Positions 50,801 to 60,500 of a stretch of DNA of 64,000 nt are shown here, one piece after another. Under the pieces are notes generated by a model. The model searched no databases. It worked only from the letters and a program-made list of their open reading frames with translations, and was not told the origin of the DNA. Origin of the DNA: Diphasiastrum complanatum (taxonomy: Eukaryota > Streptophyta > Lycopodiopsida > Lycopodiales > Lycopodiaceae); NCBI GenBank assembly GCA_029204225.1, contig CM055108.1:24821670-24885669 (forward strand), written 5' to 3'. Each line of letters starts with the position of its first letter. Position 1 is the first letter of the stretch. A program made the position numbers and the translations under genes.

Positions 50801-53800
50801 AATATCTGCTATATGTCTCCAAGATGGTAGATCTTGGCATTTGAGTTTTGTTCGATGACAACCCAAAGATTGCTTATAGCTAAACCTATCTGTATTCTTC
50901 ATTGTTTGGAGCTGCACTCAGCTGCAGCAATCAGCCTGGCAAGCAAGAGACCGGGTGCATATGAAATAAGGTTGTGCATCATCCTCATCTGGGAACCTTG
51001 TTCAGGGCCCTAGGGAGACAAAAGAAATGAAATGAAAATTTTCATGAATGTCCTCAGGATACCCATTAGGATCTATGGGACAAAACATCAATGCACAATC
51101 TACAGCTTGAAGGCATGGCTGAAATCTACACATAAGATACAGCTGCATCTGATATGTGGTTATCCATATTGGGCACACATAAGATACAGCTGCATCTGAT
51201 ATGTAGTTACCCATACTGGGCTGCTGAGTAATCGAACTAGTACATCAGATTCATGAGTAATCCATAATGGCCATTTGGTCCTGATTCGCCTAGGCTAAAT
51301 GATTAAAGTGCCACCTGCTAGATATGAGAAACCTGGATGAGCGACCTCCATGACGAGCACTGGGGCGATCAGATTCATGAGTAATCCATAATGGCGATCC
51401 ACTTAGGCTACATGATTAAAGCGCCGCCAGCTAGATATCAGAAATCTGGATGACCGACCTCCACGGTCAGCACTAAGTCGATCAGATTCACGAGTAATCC
51501 ATAATGGCCATTTAGTCCTGCTTTGCCTAGGCTACATGATTAAAGTGCCACCTGCTATCTATCAGAAATCTGGATGAGCGACTTCCACAGCCAGCACTGG
51601 GGCGAATATAAGGACCAGCTCGATCTGGCAAAAATGAATTACATTCTTGCAGCTCACATTGATCCTAGAATTGCTATTCTGTTCCTTATCTCCATTCCTT
51701 CGTTAAAAAATTACGTATTTTTTGAAAAAATTTCTGGTCAAGTTCCGGAGCGGAACGCGTTCTGGAACGGAAAACACATTCCAGAACGTGTTCCGTTCTG
51801 GAACGGGCAACTATGCAGTTCCTCTATCCTAGCTAGATCTTTCAAAAGTTTGTTCTTCTTAGACAAATATCCTTTCTAAAAGCCTCCAAATAGCTTATGT
51901 GGTTGCTCAAGGAGATTTTTATAAGGTGATAGGTTGCAAGTAAAGAGATTATTTCTAGCTTATGAAGTAGCACCTGGGCTTCCTCTTCAATCCTTTCATT
52001 ACTTGCATTTCTTTTCCTGTTTGCAAATATTCTTCCATGTATCGACCTCGACTTCCAATTGTTGGCAGCTGTCCGTTATCATGCAAATAAATTTCCGTCT
52101 GTGTATTGATGTCTCAATAAGGTAGACTTGTTTTCTGTAGATGAGCATGGGGTTAGTCTCCCTCCTATAGGAAGCCATCTTTCACTTAGGATTTGACCAA
52201 ATTTCATTAACGCTCCCTGCTAAGCTACGTCTCTTGTGGCTGTCTTTCCATCTTGGAGACCATCTATGTCAACATTCTTTATTTCTGCAGCCTCCTTGTA
52301 CCGACCGCTTTTCCTTTTGTTGACAAAAAAGCCAATAGCCTGTTTGGCCCCACTTTTCTTGCTTTCAGAACATAATGGATGAAGTGACAGAGTGCACCCT
52401 CCAGAGGTAGCGCAGCAGGTATAAAGCATCAGGTGTTTCAACTGTGACCTAGCTTTGCAATTAGAAATCTGTAATGAATTGATTCCACCTTTTCCAAAAA
52501 ATCTCTTGTTAGTCTCACCGCCCATGCTTGACTCCCATTCAGAACTACTAGTGCCTGCACTAATGTAATAAATAAGGACTTTCTCATTTTTGAACACCGA
52601 AGGCATATTTTATTGCATTTAATTTTGCACTTTTTAGAGAGCCTTTAGACCTCCTAGAACTCTTCCTCTGACACATGCATGTTTTATGTTGGGTACTCTT
52701 TAGACATAACATCGATATATATTTTTGCCATATTAGGGACATGCAGTTCTCCTTAGATCTTCACCCAAGTTATGGCCAATTGGTTAAATATTTCTTATTC
52801 TTTTGTAGGAACTAGGAACTTCATTGGATTGGCTTTGCTCTTTATTGCCAGCTTTCTTCACGCGTGGGTCTGCATGATGAAGGTGATGGTTGGAGACTTT
52901 TTGGGTGGACGTCAATGTCCATAGGGTTTAAGATTGCATGTCTCTTTGTTATGTCGGGTACTATCCTGGACAGAACATCGATGTATTATATTCCAACACC
53001 TCATGTATGCTAAAAAATGTTGTCCATCAAAGGCTCACTAGGAAGCTTGTGGGGTATTCCTTAGAACCCTTCTCCTCAAGCTTCTCCCTCCTCCTAGCTT
53101 TTTTATATCTCACAAAGCTCTCACAAATACTGTTCATGCCAATTGTTTCAGTCAATTGAACACCTGTCCTTTTCGGGTAGGCAAGTTAGGTGTGTCCAAT
53201 CTGTGAACTGTCTGGGTTTTAGGTTTTGAAAAGCTCACAACTCATTTTATAGATGGTTCTTCAATCCCAGTCCTGAAAATTTTCCAACAAAAAATGGTCT
53301 ATCAAAAGATAGTTGCAGCGAATCGCGCTGGGTCCGCGAATCGCGAACCGCAATCCTGCGAATCGCAATTCGATCCCAGAATCGTAAATTTTTGGGAAAA
53401 ATAGCTTATGGCTGAAATTTTTTTAGGGGAGCAATGGTCAAACCAGCGTTTTGCCTCCCAATAGTGCAGTAGATAGGGCACAAACAAATCTTATTTTCAG
53501 TAGCTATTTGGTTGTTATTTGCTCTGGTTCTCAGTAAATGTTAATGCTACAGTTTGGGCTAAATATTGGGCCCTTGTCGGCGTGCATTTGGTCCCCCGAT
53601 TTTATCTACGGGGGGGTGCAGGGGGGGTAGTGCCACCCCTGCTACTGTCGCCGGGGGGGTCCAGGGGGGGGATCGGGGGGCAGCGCCCCCTGAAGCAAAA
53701 AGAGAGGTACAATTGCTCTACATTTCTCTGTCTCTGTCCCACTGGAACCATCTGTGATCGTAACGAACAGGCTAGAGGTTAGTTTTGAATTTTTATCCTT

Positions 53801-56800
53801 GACAGAACCCAACATGGATTAATGCACCTAAATTGGACCATCCTGCACCCAAAACAGTCGGCAAACTACACAGTAATAATACTCTTAATCAGAGCTTTCA
53901 TCTGATATCCATATTGCCCAATTTTTTTTTAAAAAAAAAACAATTCTGTACGATTCTGGTTTTCTTCCAAATCGCGATTCAGTATCGCAATTCTGAACCA
54001 CGATTCAGAACGTAGTGCATCTATGTATTCAAAACCTTAGACCTTCTGCAAATGATTTAAATTAATGTCATGGGTTATTGCTTGCAAGAAAAACTTACTC
54101 ATGTGCTGGAATCATTGAAATCAGTATTCACCTATGAAATCAAATCAAAAGTTGGGGTTCAGTTGAGCACTTTCGTAAAATCAAGCTCTGTTGGATGACA
54201 TTGTACATTCAAAGGATTCTTTGCATGTACACCTTGTCCGAGAGCCGCCCCGATCGGTTCAACGGAAACATCGGATTCAGAGATGGGGGGAAGGGCTATT
54301 CAGATACAAATATGCGAAATGGATGAGCATTAGCCTTCACTTCATATGATGAATATTCCCGATATGCACAATTGCCCCGGTTTCCAGCTATATAGTCAGT
54401 TTGACTGAGCTGCATTGTAGATTACTATAGACCGTTCTTCAGTATTCACTTCATATTTTTCTTGATGAATTCAGGAGAGGGCGATTCTCAAGCAAGAATG
54501 TCAATCTCTTCATGAAAGCAATTGCTTTTTGAAGCAACAGGTAAAATCAGAAAATATGTCAGTCATCGATGAAATGCAAATGCAGAATGCTCGGGCCAGC
54601 AGGGTCGTTTTACATTTTTTTTTTAACTCACAAAAAAATCGTTCCGACCCAGTACGTTCTGGAACGTACGGAACGGTCGGAGCGGAACGTTCCGACCCAT
54701 TTTGGTCAGAACGGGCTTCTAAGGTCAAAATATATACGGTTGGTTGAAAATTACATACCATATCCATGGTCCACAATATTTAAAATATCCAAATATAAGG
54801 GAATCATACAACATGTATTCACTTATTCTCTTGCCCCCCCCGAATTACTTGTGAGCACTTTTGATGTCATCAATGTAGCCTTTGAGGTGGTTTGTTGTGA
54901 CCGTCTTCGTCAATCTGCACTATGTTGTTACCAAAACTTTGCCTATCTTACCTAGTGCGTATGGATTTGCATACACTCGTGTATGGCTGGCTTCTGTACC
55001 TATACAGGGACAAACAACATGGAAGGTAGGTCTTGAAGGCTGCGATTTTCAGTGATCCTTACAGCCCTTCCTTACATGAGGACTTTGCAACACAATCACA
55101 ATAATGGACAGGTCACTGCACACAGCAAGGTCATGCTTATTACACAATTAAGCTCATTTTATCCTGAATGACCTATTGCTTCAGATCAGAAATTATCAGA
55201 TGGACTTTCAGAATTTCAGTTTTGCTGGCAATAATTTATGATATTTCCTTTGATGACAAGTTTTTCTTGTCAGGATACTTTGAAAGTTCTCACCATTTCT
55301 ATCATTTTACATATTACTGGATATACTTTGAAAGCACCCACATTTAAACTCTATGGTTTTAATGTATTCTGAACACATGGAATCTTATCTGCACTTACGT
55401 AGGTACGTTGAATGTTTCCACTCTCTTTTAAGTCTAACAGTTATCCATTTGGGGCTTAATAACCATCCATCATGTTGTGCTAGTCGTTTTGTAAGATTTA
55501 CAAGCATTGCAGAAAAAGTAGACAACCTGTAGTCAAATGTTGTATATCTCCTCACAAATTCGTTGGCCATTTTTTAACAATCTTCTCCACATTTTTGAGA
55601 TCAATAAGTCGAACTTGAATACTTTTTACGTGTGTGTTGGAATGCTTGAAGCAAAATATGTCATCTATCATTGTAAATTATATTTTTTACAGAATAATTT
55701 GTCAAGTTACTATGTCACTTAGTTATGCTTTTATATGAGGGACATCATGAATGTGACATCATACCATGAACAGGAAACTGAAAAAATCGAATAAATGAGA
55801 CCGAAAAAAATATACAGAGCTCTTCAGATGCTGCAATGAATGGTAGTAATGAAGAGTGTAGCCTAGTGTACAGATTCAGAATGGGCATCAACGGATGAAT
55901 AGTGAATTGAGTATTGGCCAGCTATTTCAACCAGAAATAATAGTACAAACATTACGATATTTTACTTGAGCTTGTGTCCCTTCTTGGATAACTGAGTGGC
56001 ACATCATGTTTAGGCTTTCATTGGGCCTTTTTTCATGACCTTTTGCAGACACAGGAATCTCCTCATCGTTATCGTGGCATGTTCCATGCTTTTTCAACAA
56101 TAATCAGGGAAGAAGGACCCAGGGCACTTTACAAGGGATGGTTACCATCTGTAATTGGAGTGGTAAGTTTGAACTAGTCATATTGCCTGGTATTCACTTT
56201 TTCCCTTTATACTATAATCAGCCAATGTTTGTGAGTTTGGAATTTTCCTAAGCTGTTTTCCTATTCATGTTTTGTACTTTCATATGTTAGTTGCTTCTGG
56301 TGGATCTGACTTCAATAGAATGACTTGTTTTCACCTGAATCCTTGATACTCATTTTCTGTAGTGATTTTCATGATCTGTCTTTGTATTTCTGATTACTTG
56401 AGCTTTTTCTGGTCTTTTAGTTGTCTCAGATGGTTTTTGTTGACAAACATTGTATCTGACATAGAAAGCTTGTCACAGTCCATAGCATTGTTCTTTTCGA
56501 CAGTCTTATGTTAGTTTCGTGTTCCTGTGATTGGGATTTAGAAACCTAATGATATCTTGTTATTTTTACAATGGTTTTATAAGTTCCATTGCCTTCTGTA
56601 CTATGCATCATTAAAGGTTTGAAGATTAACAATTCACTGGATAGAGTGTGTGCTTGTAGATATACTTGACCTGATCAGACAGTAAAGCAGATATGAGAAA
56701 ATCAGCTGTCCGTTTAACCTTGTTCAGCTGCATGATAACTCCAATGATGGTTTAATGTTGAAAAATAGGCGACATCCAAGGTTATTATTCATTTTCATAT

Positions 56801-57463
56801 GAGAGTTCAATAAGTGAGTTTCACTCAATAACGTATATGGATGTTAACATTCAACAGATTCCATATGTTGGCTTGAACTTTTCTGTTTATGAATCGCTTA
56901 AAGACTGGGTGGTCAAGGAGCGACCTTTTGGAGCAGCTGAGAGTTCAGAGCTCAGTGTGGTGACCAAGTTAGGTTGTGGTGCCGTTGCTGGGACTATTGG
57001 CCAAACTGTAGCTTATCCACTAGATGTTGTTCGTAGAAGATTGCAAATGGTTGGTTGGAAAGACGCCTCCCCAGTTCTGACTGCAGATGGACGAGTTAGA
57101 GCCCCAATCCAATATACTGGTATGATAGATGCTTTCAGACAAACAGTGAAGCATGAAGGGTTTGGAGCACTTTATAAGGGTTTGGTTCCCAACTCAGTGA
57201 AGGTGAGGTTCCATTGTTTCATTCAAAAAGTTGGATCTGCATGTTTCAGAAAGAGCGTAGTCAGACTATGCAGTAACCTTAATGACTTTGTGGTTTCTTA
57301 AAAGAGGAAGATGACAGCGACCACTCCGATTTAATTCTACACCTTATGTTCTTATTTCATGTCGTGCATTCACTTGCAGGTGGTGCCTTCCATTGCACTT
57401 GCCTTTGTGACGTATGAACTAATGAGGGATCTCCTTGGAGTAGAAATTAGGATCTCAGATTAG
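26805..57463 (+). CDS. ADNT1: Mitochondrial adenine nucleotide carrier, ADNT1 type, eight exons
   Basis: Coding exons: 26805-27043, 33696-33744, 34076-34239, 49004-49041, 49356-49468, 56049-56162, 56858-57202, 57380-57463. They sum to 1146 bp, 381 residues plus TAG. Every junction is GT-AG and the phases agree. The product has the three ~100-residue repeats of the mitochondrial carrier family, each with its signature: PLERLK (exon 2), PMDMVR (exon 5), PLDVVR (exon 7). Three-part carriers have six membrane helices in the inner membrane. Segments such as CKSLIAGGVAGGVSRTAVAP, FKGNGTNCARIIPNSAVKF, MSATYPMDMVRGRL and QMVGWKDAS match the plant ADNT1 subgroup, which exchanges cytosolic AMP for matrix ATP/ADP. 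The N-terminal ~60 residues are poorly conserved. The ATG at 26805 is chosen as the first in frame after a possible acceptor. The introns hold most of the window's transposons yet no exon is damaged, so the gene is probably active. A related carrier (CoA or nucleotide) is a less likely alternative. Confidence 0.92.
28386..28530 (+). repeat. 18-bp minisatellite encoding a six-residue repeat
   Basis: About eight units of 18 bp, such as ATCTTCGATTGTTCAGCC, AAATTCGACTATTCGGCC and ATCCTCGAACAATCGGCC, stay in one open frame and read LDYLAI-FDCSAT-LDSSTA-SDHLTK-FDYSAI-LEQSAA. The frame continues to 28669. It is probably the C-terminal end of a gypsy polyprotein, because an LTR starts right after. 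Confidence 0.75.
28627..29287 (+). mobile_element. Probable Ty3/gypsy LTR, 661 bp
   Basis: It begins TGTCACATGTAC after a GGAGGGAAGGGA purine tract (polypurine-tract-like) and ends TGTGCAACA, giving TG...CA ends. It has an AATAAA at 29221-29226 near its end, as LTRs do, and an internal ~76-bp duplication (TGTCATATGCTCA(A/T)TGGGACA at about 28849 and 28926). The gypsy body upstream is lost except for the minisatellite tail. The right end coincides with the broken 3' end of the antisense hAT gene. Confidence 0.55.
29261..32334 (-). pseudogene. hAT transposase gene, multi-exon, disabled, antisense in intron 1
   Basis: On the minus strand the ATG at 32334 opens a 284-codon exon with a BED-type finger (WRCLHCGVIFTGSLTRVRAHLL) and a long Ala/Ser/Pro-rich linker. 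Two adjacent stops (TGA TAG, about 31485-31480) interrupt before the donor at 31424. Further exons: 31321-30976 (YGCSILSDGWTDTRRR, VVQVVTDNGSNC, WTPCAAHCINLLIQDM), about 30871-30490 (VLALFRTFS, TRFAFFFLVLERL; frameshift near 30690; VDREGCTLGLIYEFMDRI), about 30402-30215 (LWEARWDYFHRPIHAVAHMLHPLW), about 30121-29783 (WWSFHGRSTPDLQQLAERVLAQDCSAS; frameshift near 29935 before RNWSVWARYHTKKRNRLS) and 29680-29261 (acidic tail). It is of a different subgroup from the 6.2-9.4 kb copy. The last ~26 bp overlap the neighbouring LTR end, so the true 3' end is probably lost. Confidence 0.85.
32960..33014. repeat. Perfect 21-bp inverted repeat (hairpin)
   Basis: Arm 32960-32980 (AAATTTTTTTATGTGGGCCGC), 13-base loop, arm 32994-33014, no mismatch. 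It lies between the hAT transposase start and the probable element end at about 33085, so it may be part of that element's subterminal region. Intron transcripts would carry it in the sense direction. Confidence 0.95.
33015..33090 (-). repeat. Probable 5' subterminal end of the antisense hAT element
   Basis: Inverted GTTC(C/T)GGGAC/GGTCCCAGAAC motifs and GATCTGGATCGCGATCC stand here. On the minus strand the end reads TGTTGCAGCGGATCGCGATC, resembling the fragments at 9591 and 53308. No target duplication can be checked because the other end appears lost. Confidence 0.4.
36348..36590. repeat. 125-bp tandem duplication
   Basis: TTCTTGATTCACCCTTGTTA through AAATGAACCACAAAAATT(C/T)ATCAAATAA occurs at 36348 and again at 36473 with about a dozen differences. 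Confidence 0.9.
36880..37060. repeat. MITE-like repeat related to 4985-5110
   Basis: The reverse complement of 36885-36990 aligns with 5010-5110. Its outer end, read on the minus strand from about 37052, is TAGATGCCCTATGTTCGGGA followed by ACGC and CCGGGGCGGTTC motifs, a TAG-type hAT terminus. Confidence 0.6.
37678..40317 (-). mobile_element. Ty1/copia element, internally deleted, antisense
   Basis: Minus-strand order: a short LTR (about 40317-40138), then TGGTATCAGAGC (40136-40125, a methionine-tRNA primer site), gag, protease, pre-integrase, a fused integrase/RNase H end and a partial second LTR near 37718-37678. That partial LTR shares the order GATTAG/ATTAGATCACTCC, ACTTTTG, ATTATGCCT, ATAATT with the 5' LTR end. 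The element is in antisense orientation to the carrier gene. Confidence 0.75.
37723..39250 (-). pseudogene. copia gag-pol remnant
   Basis: Minus-strand pieces: 39210-39013, gag (AWDIHRNFYKNVNLFSTNKL, MDTRESMTDYFMQVKDLKGQL); 38685-38416, protease with SWFINLGASKHVTP, where the DSGAS active site has become NLGAS; 38288-37983, pre-integrase (LWHERFGHLNYNRLQVL, CKACVFENI); 37986-37723, the first integrase residues (LELIHRDLCGPIKTQS) joined directly to the RNase H end (HSKTKHIEVQQHFIREKV, KDQVANIFTKGL). Nearly all of integrase and reverse transcriptase is deleted at that junction. Confidence 0.85.
40318..40980 (-). pseudogene. Second copia remnant (protease/integrase), antisense
   Basis: Minus-strand pieces: a protease-like AWWIASNCSKHITPHNEW (about 40830-40770); GKQH-like LDKQHIQRLPKNFSKIAPH (about 40725-40670); an integrase start FIDDFTHN (about 40600); and a 98-codon frame with SNNGKEYNSDEFTKFSK and NKLVAERMMLEINVRF. 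Stops and frameshifts are many. The other copia element's LTR starts at its lower end, so that copy probably inserted into this one. Confidence 0.7.
41000..41625 (-). mobile_element. Probable 3' LTR and polypurine tract of the gypsy element
   Basis: On the minus strand the purine tract TTTTAAGGGGAGGGAA (41627-41612) is followed by TGTTATGTACCATAACAATA, the usual layout of polypurine tract and LTR start. The lower LTR end is not certain and no matching 5' LTR was found. Confidence 0.45.
41763..46032 (-). pseudogene. Ty3/gypsy gag-pol remnant, antisense in intron 3
   Basis: Minus-strand order: gag from ATG at 46032 (MVDDRVDIPTNPPVF; WVEFKRAFKAQFIPP); zinc knuckle, defective (CFFCLGKHLLKDW, last Cys lost, ~45010); aspartic protease (VLVLFDTGSSHNII, ~44710); reverse transcriptase (DVFPKQLLECLPPSRGIDHH, ~44060; FLDDILIYS, ~43510); integrase zinc-binding region (~43250-42650), partly duplicated; integrase core (KKWESISINFVTNLPRTGKRHDTIWVVVDKL); and C-terminal AYQLNLLLGTKVHLVFHVSHLK ending at 41763. 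No RNase H segment lies between reverse transcriptase and integrase. Frameshifts and stops break the frame throughout. Confidence 0.88.
42661..43270 (-). repeat. ~300-bp tandem duplication inside the gypsy integrase
   Basis: Copy 1 (42661-42957) and copy 2 (42958 to about 43270) each run from CTTTTGAACGCAT(G/A)CTT(C/T)C to CTAGAATTTCTTGCTAG(G/T)AC. On the minus strand both encode KDDIRAQI...GNPGIQRTL...YWLNMK.HV..CVQKC, the HHCC zinc-binding module, so that module is present twice with substantial divergence. Confidence 0.88.
46140..46862 (-). pseudogene. hAT transposase N-terminal fragment, antisense
   Basis: The minus-strand ATG at 46862 gives a BED-type finger (WMCNYCRVSYIGDPVRIRAHLLCLHGYEIGACP), then a donor-like GTGAGC at about 46628 and, from about 46487, a further Ser/Pro/Thr-rich segment. 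The gypsy gag begins at its lower end. The DUF659 and dimerisation parts are absent. It is a third, distinct hAT copy. Confidence 0.7.
47397..47700 (+). pseudogene. Ty3/gypsy integrase C-terminal fragment, sense
   Basis: The translated + strand reads AVQFAYNDKKHVSTGMSRSI, then P-N/P-LGIP and KMQAKLELARLSLS, ending in a DEGDRVFLL motif. This is the typical end of the gypsy integrase core before the GPY/F region. It has stops and no other part of the element around it. Confidence 0.6.
50461..50960 (+). pseudogene. Ty1/copia protease fragment, sense
   Basis: A 127-codon open frame (50461-50844) carries an intact copia protease motif, DVVIDSGATSHITCNKKILI, followed by LPGALYVPSLKKYLLYVSKMVDLGI. 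A TGA interrupts it and the frame goes on VLFDDNPKIAYS. No integrase or reverse transcriptase follows. Confidence 0.8.
51129..51222. repeat. 47-bp tandem duplication
   Basis: CACATAAGATACAGCTGCAT followed by CTGATATGT(G/A)GTTA(T/C)CCATA(T/C)TGGGC occurs at 51129 and 51176. Confidence 0.9.
51244..51604. repeat. Three tandem copies of a ~120-bp repeat
   Basis: Copies begin ATCAGATTCA(T/C)GAGTAATCC at 51244, 51368 and 51481, and end near CCAGCACTGGGGCGA at 51604. Copy 2 is shorter by about 11 bp. No coding frame is kept. Confidence 0.92.
51725..51815. repeat. hAT-like terminus with clustered GNAACG/CGTTC motifs
   Basis: GTTCCGGAGCGGAACGCG, TTCTGGAACGG, CCAGAACGTGTTCCG and TTCTGGAACGGG are clustered in both orientations. 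Read on the minus strand the outer end is TAGTTGCCCGTTCCAGAACG. Confidence 0.5.
53305..54036. mobile_element. Non-autonomous hAT-like element (MITE) with a G-rich core
   Basis: The left end reads TAGTTGCAGCGAATCGCGCT (from 53307) and the right end, reverse-complemented, reads TAGATGCACTACGTTCTGAA. Both ends carry repeated AATCGC/GCGATT/GAATCG motifs. The interior has no transposase. A longer variant with AGGTTTTGAA at both sides (53218, 54040) is also possible. No convincing target duplication was found. Confidence 0.55.
53610..53690. repeat. Five G runs of 6-8 bases and a GGGGGC/GCCCCC hairpin
   Basis: G runs occupy 53610-53616, 53621-53627, 53653-53659, 53664-53671 and 53675-53680, followed by CAGCGCCCCC. 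The block is able to form G-quadruplexes on the + strand and is very unlike the AT-rich surroundings. Confidence 0.9.
54640..54715. repeat. hAT-like terminus with GTTCCGACC/GGAACG motifs
   Basis: GTTCCGACCC, GTTCTGGAACG, CGGAACGGTCGG and GGAACGTTCCGACCC are clustered. The outer end on the minus strand reads TTAGAAGCCCGTTCTGACC. It resembles the cluster at 51725-51815. Confidence 0.5.
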
Positions 57464-57521
57464 ATTGAGCTAACTGGGCTACTCTGGCTAAGTTGTGAAG
57501 GTCATCAGTTATTTGCTTATT

Positions 57522-57527
57522 AATAAA
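57522..57527 (+). terminator. Poly(A) signal of the carrier gene
   Basis: AATAAA lies 59 bp after the stop codon, a plausible near-upstream element for 3' end formation. Confidence 0.5.
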
Positions 57528-57529
57528 TA

Positions 57530-60500
57530 GAGCATTTCATAATTGCTATACTGTTAAGCCCTTTGGTGCTTCATTCAGAGTTGATCTGTTGAGCTGCGGC
57601 ATCAAGACCAGAGCCTTATAGCTGTGGCATTTCAATGTAACAAGACCAGATACCATTTCTGACTATATTGTAACATAGGGGAATTTGAAGCCCCTCCCAA
57701 AGGATGGTTTCAAATCAGCCTTCAATGGTCACAAGTGATTTTTAAACTGTTTATAGATAGACTCATTCAGTTGTTTAGCATACTGTGCAGCAGTGGTCAA
57801 CAAATCTATTTCTCAATTGTTACTTGAGACATTTCATTTGTTAAAGAGCTGTGAGAAATTCAGTGGTTTATGTTATCACACTGATGTGAAATTCAACACA
57901 TGGAGTTTGGTAATCTAATTCTAAGACACCGAACCCGAGTTGCTGAATAAAACACCAATTTCAAGTGTTTTAAAAGTTTATTACATCTTACTGATGATTG
58001 CAGGTGGTTTGAGTGGTTTTCCCACATTTTTGAAGTATGACATTGAAACAGCTTAATTGAATAGACCTGACTTCATGCAATGTAGAAATTTCTACTGCAA
58101 AGAGTTGAGCATAACAGTGATTGATTTTGATGGTGCAATAGTGTACAAAACTATAGATACGTTTATGGGTTTTTTGGATGATGTAGATAGAATGCAACAA
58201 ACTCCTTTCTCATTTCCAAATATTGGTATAACGTTTGTAGTCTGAAAGGGGCCACTTTAATTGTAGTATAGAAGTAGTGACATTGATACTCAGTATGATT
58301 TGTACTTTATGGGACCTTATTTATTATCTTGCAAGTTGCATATTGCTATATGTTTGTGCTATTTTTTTTTTACGAAACAACAAGACTTGGTTTCAAATGG
58401 ATTCTAAGCTAGGCCTCATCTTCCATACAACGATAAATTCCTTGTAGTACGGAAATTGAGTAGATGAGGTTATTGTTGTATGTTAAAACGATTAGAGCCT
58501 TACTTTTCATGATAGCTTGGCAAAGTTTGTTTGGCTTATAGGAGATGGAAGGCCTTTCTTTTGGAAGTTCTATCTACAATATAATGTTGACTTTCACAGA
58601 GATGAGTTTTGTGATTCAATAATATAGAGTTTTGTATGAATAGAATAGATTGTAATGTGTACATTGTGAAAATCTCAGATCCAAAATATTAGATCTAGGC
58701 CAAGAATGATTCCACTTACACATTCCTTATATGTTAAAATACATCCACTAGCTTGCTAGTTTGACCAAAATCATTTACCAAAAGCACATAGAAGAAACAA
58801 ATATTCATAACCTGAGAGATCTAAACCTAAGCAGCCTCTGTAAACAGCAAGCTCACATGTAATTCATTACCAATGTGCACATACATCAAGCACACAACAT
58901 AATCTTTACACAAATATAGAAGAATGTTAAAAGGAGATGATAATATTTTTTCAAAATCTTCTCCAAACCAAAAAAAAAATATGGACAAAGGTTTTACTTT
59001 TTTCTTGCCTTTCAGCCTATTGATATGTGTGAAAGATGACTCTTTTTCCTCTCTCTAGAGTCATATAGCTCTAAAATAGAAATATGAACCCTCAACTATT
59101 ATTTTTGGTCTATATGGCCAAATTATATCAAATAAATTGTATATTTTAATGACCAAAAGTACTTGGACTCATCTAAAAATAATATACTAGTATAATTTTA
59201 CAAGTGTGAAAAAATCAATCAAGTTTATTTAGGAATTTGGCCTCTAAAACGTTTAGATAGGCAAGTATTGACAAATTTTCACGTATATAATATTAGTGAT
59301 ATGTGACTAATCAATCCGAGTGTATTTTAGGAGTTCTAGATTTGTTTTTATCCTCGAGTGCATGATATAGAGGACTTATGGATTGAAATCCATTGAACAT
59401 TCCAAGATGAGCCAAGTCTTATTTGTTGAATCCTAGGAGTGATGTAAGATGAGTTTAGTGAAACATGTCACTCAAAAAAGTCAAGCTCAAGATCTAGAAA
59501 TTCTTGAAACCTTGATATGGTGAGATCCATATTTGAACTCATCAAGTATATAGTTTGAGGCATTAAGCCTAAACAAATAAGTGTGGTCTATCGAAGTTCC
59601 CTCTCTTCTTTCGTCTTGTTTGAGTATTATGGGTCCATTTAGGATTGAAAGAAGCTATCACCTCCAAAATCATGTTGAATCATTCACGACTAGACAAAGT
59701 AGCTAGTGAAATGGTGTGCCACAGCGAGAAGAAATATGTAAATAAAGAATCATCATGATTTTGAGAAAAGCATTCTATGTTGTTTGCACAAGTTGCACAC
59801 ATTACAATAAAGATTTGCACACATTAAAGTACCATTATTGCTCCAAACTCCAAAAGAGAGATGACATTGTTCATTGCCTTGAAATCTTCATGACTTTGAG
59901 ATAAGTATTTTATAGAATTTGGGCAATTTGTGCACATTAAAGTAGTGACAATAGTAGTTTTGACCATTATCGCACAAAATACCAAAAGAGATGACATCGT
60001 TCCTTACTTAACTGCACGAGTAACAATGACCCACCATGGTGACTCAATAGACATGTCACTATGGGAGGTGCACACACATAGATTGGGAGTTTTGGAGAGT
60101 CTTGATTTGGAAATGTTGTCATTGTATTGGTATTATTTTATAATGTTTTTTGAACATTTTTTAAAGGGCAATTGACAAAGACAATGTCTTTATGACAATT
60201 CTCAATCGATACAATAACTTTGTGGTATTATAAGATTTGTGAACCACAAATTCAATACTTCTATAATGACAAAAATATTATGATTAGAAAATTGACATGA
60301 GAAGATTTAGAAATGTGTATGAAATGATTTTGTGAATAGAAATAGATATTGTTTAATTGACGATAGTTCCCTGCAGTGGATTTATATTTTAAGTTTGAGA
60401 GAGATTTTTTTTATGAGATTTTAATTTATAATAACACATTTGATATTAGTTTGTGAGGCTAATATGAAATGTATAAAGTTGTAGTTGTTTTGAAAAATAT

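Larger units (their letters stand above)
49469..56048 (+). other. Intron 5 of the carrier gene (6580 bp)
   Basis: Donor GTAACA, acceptor TTTTGCAG. Contents: copia protease fragment, 47-bp and ~120-bp tandem repeats, several short hAT-like ends and a G-rich MITE. The stretches 49470-50455, 51830-53215 and 54720-56048 show nothing I can name. Confidence 0.9.

Noticed and set aside
53560-53700. G-rich block as organellar or bacterial DNA
   Set aside because: No organellar gene or long open frame is recognisable and it is enclosed by MITE-like ends.
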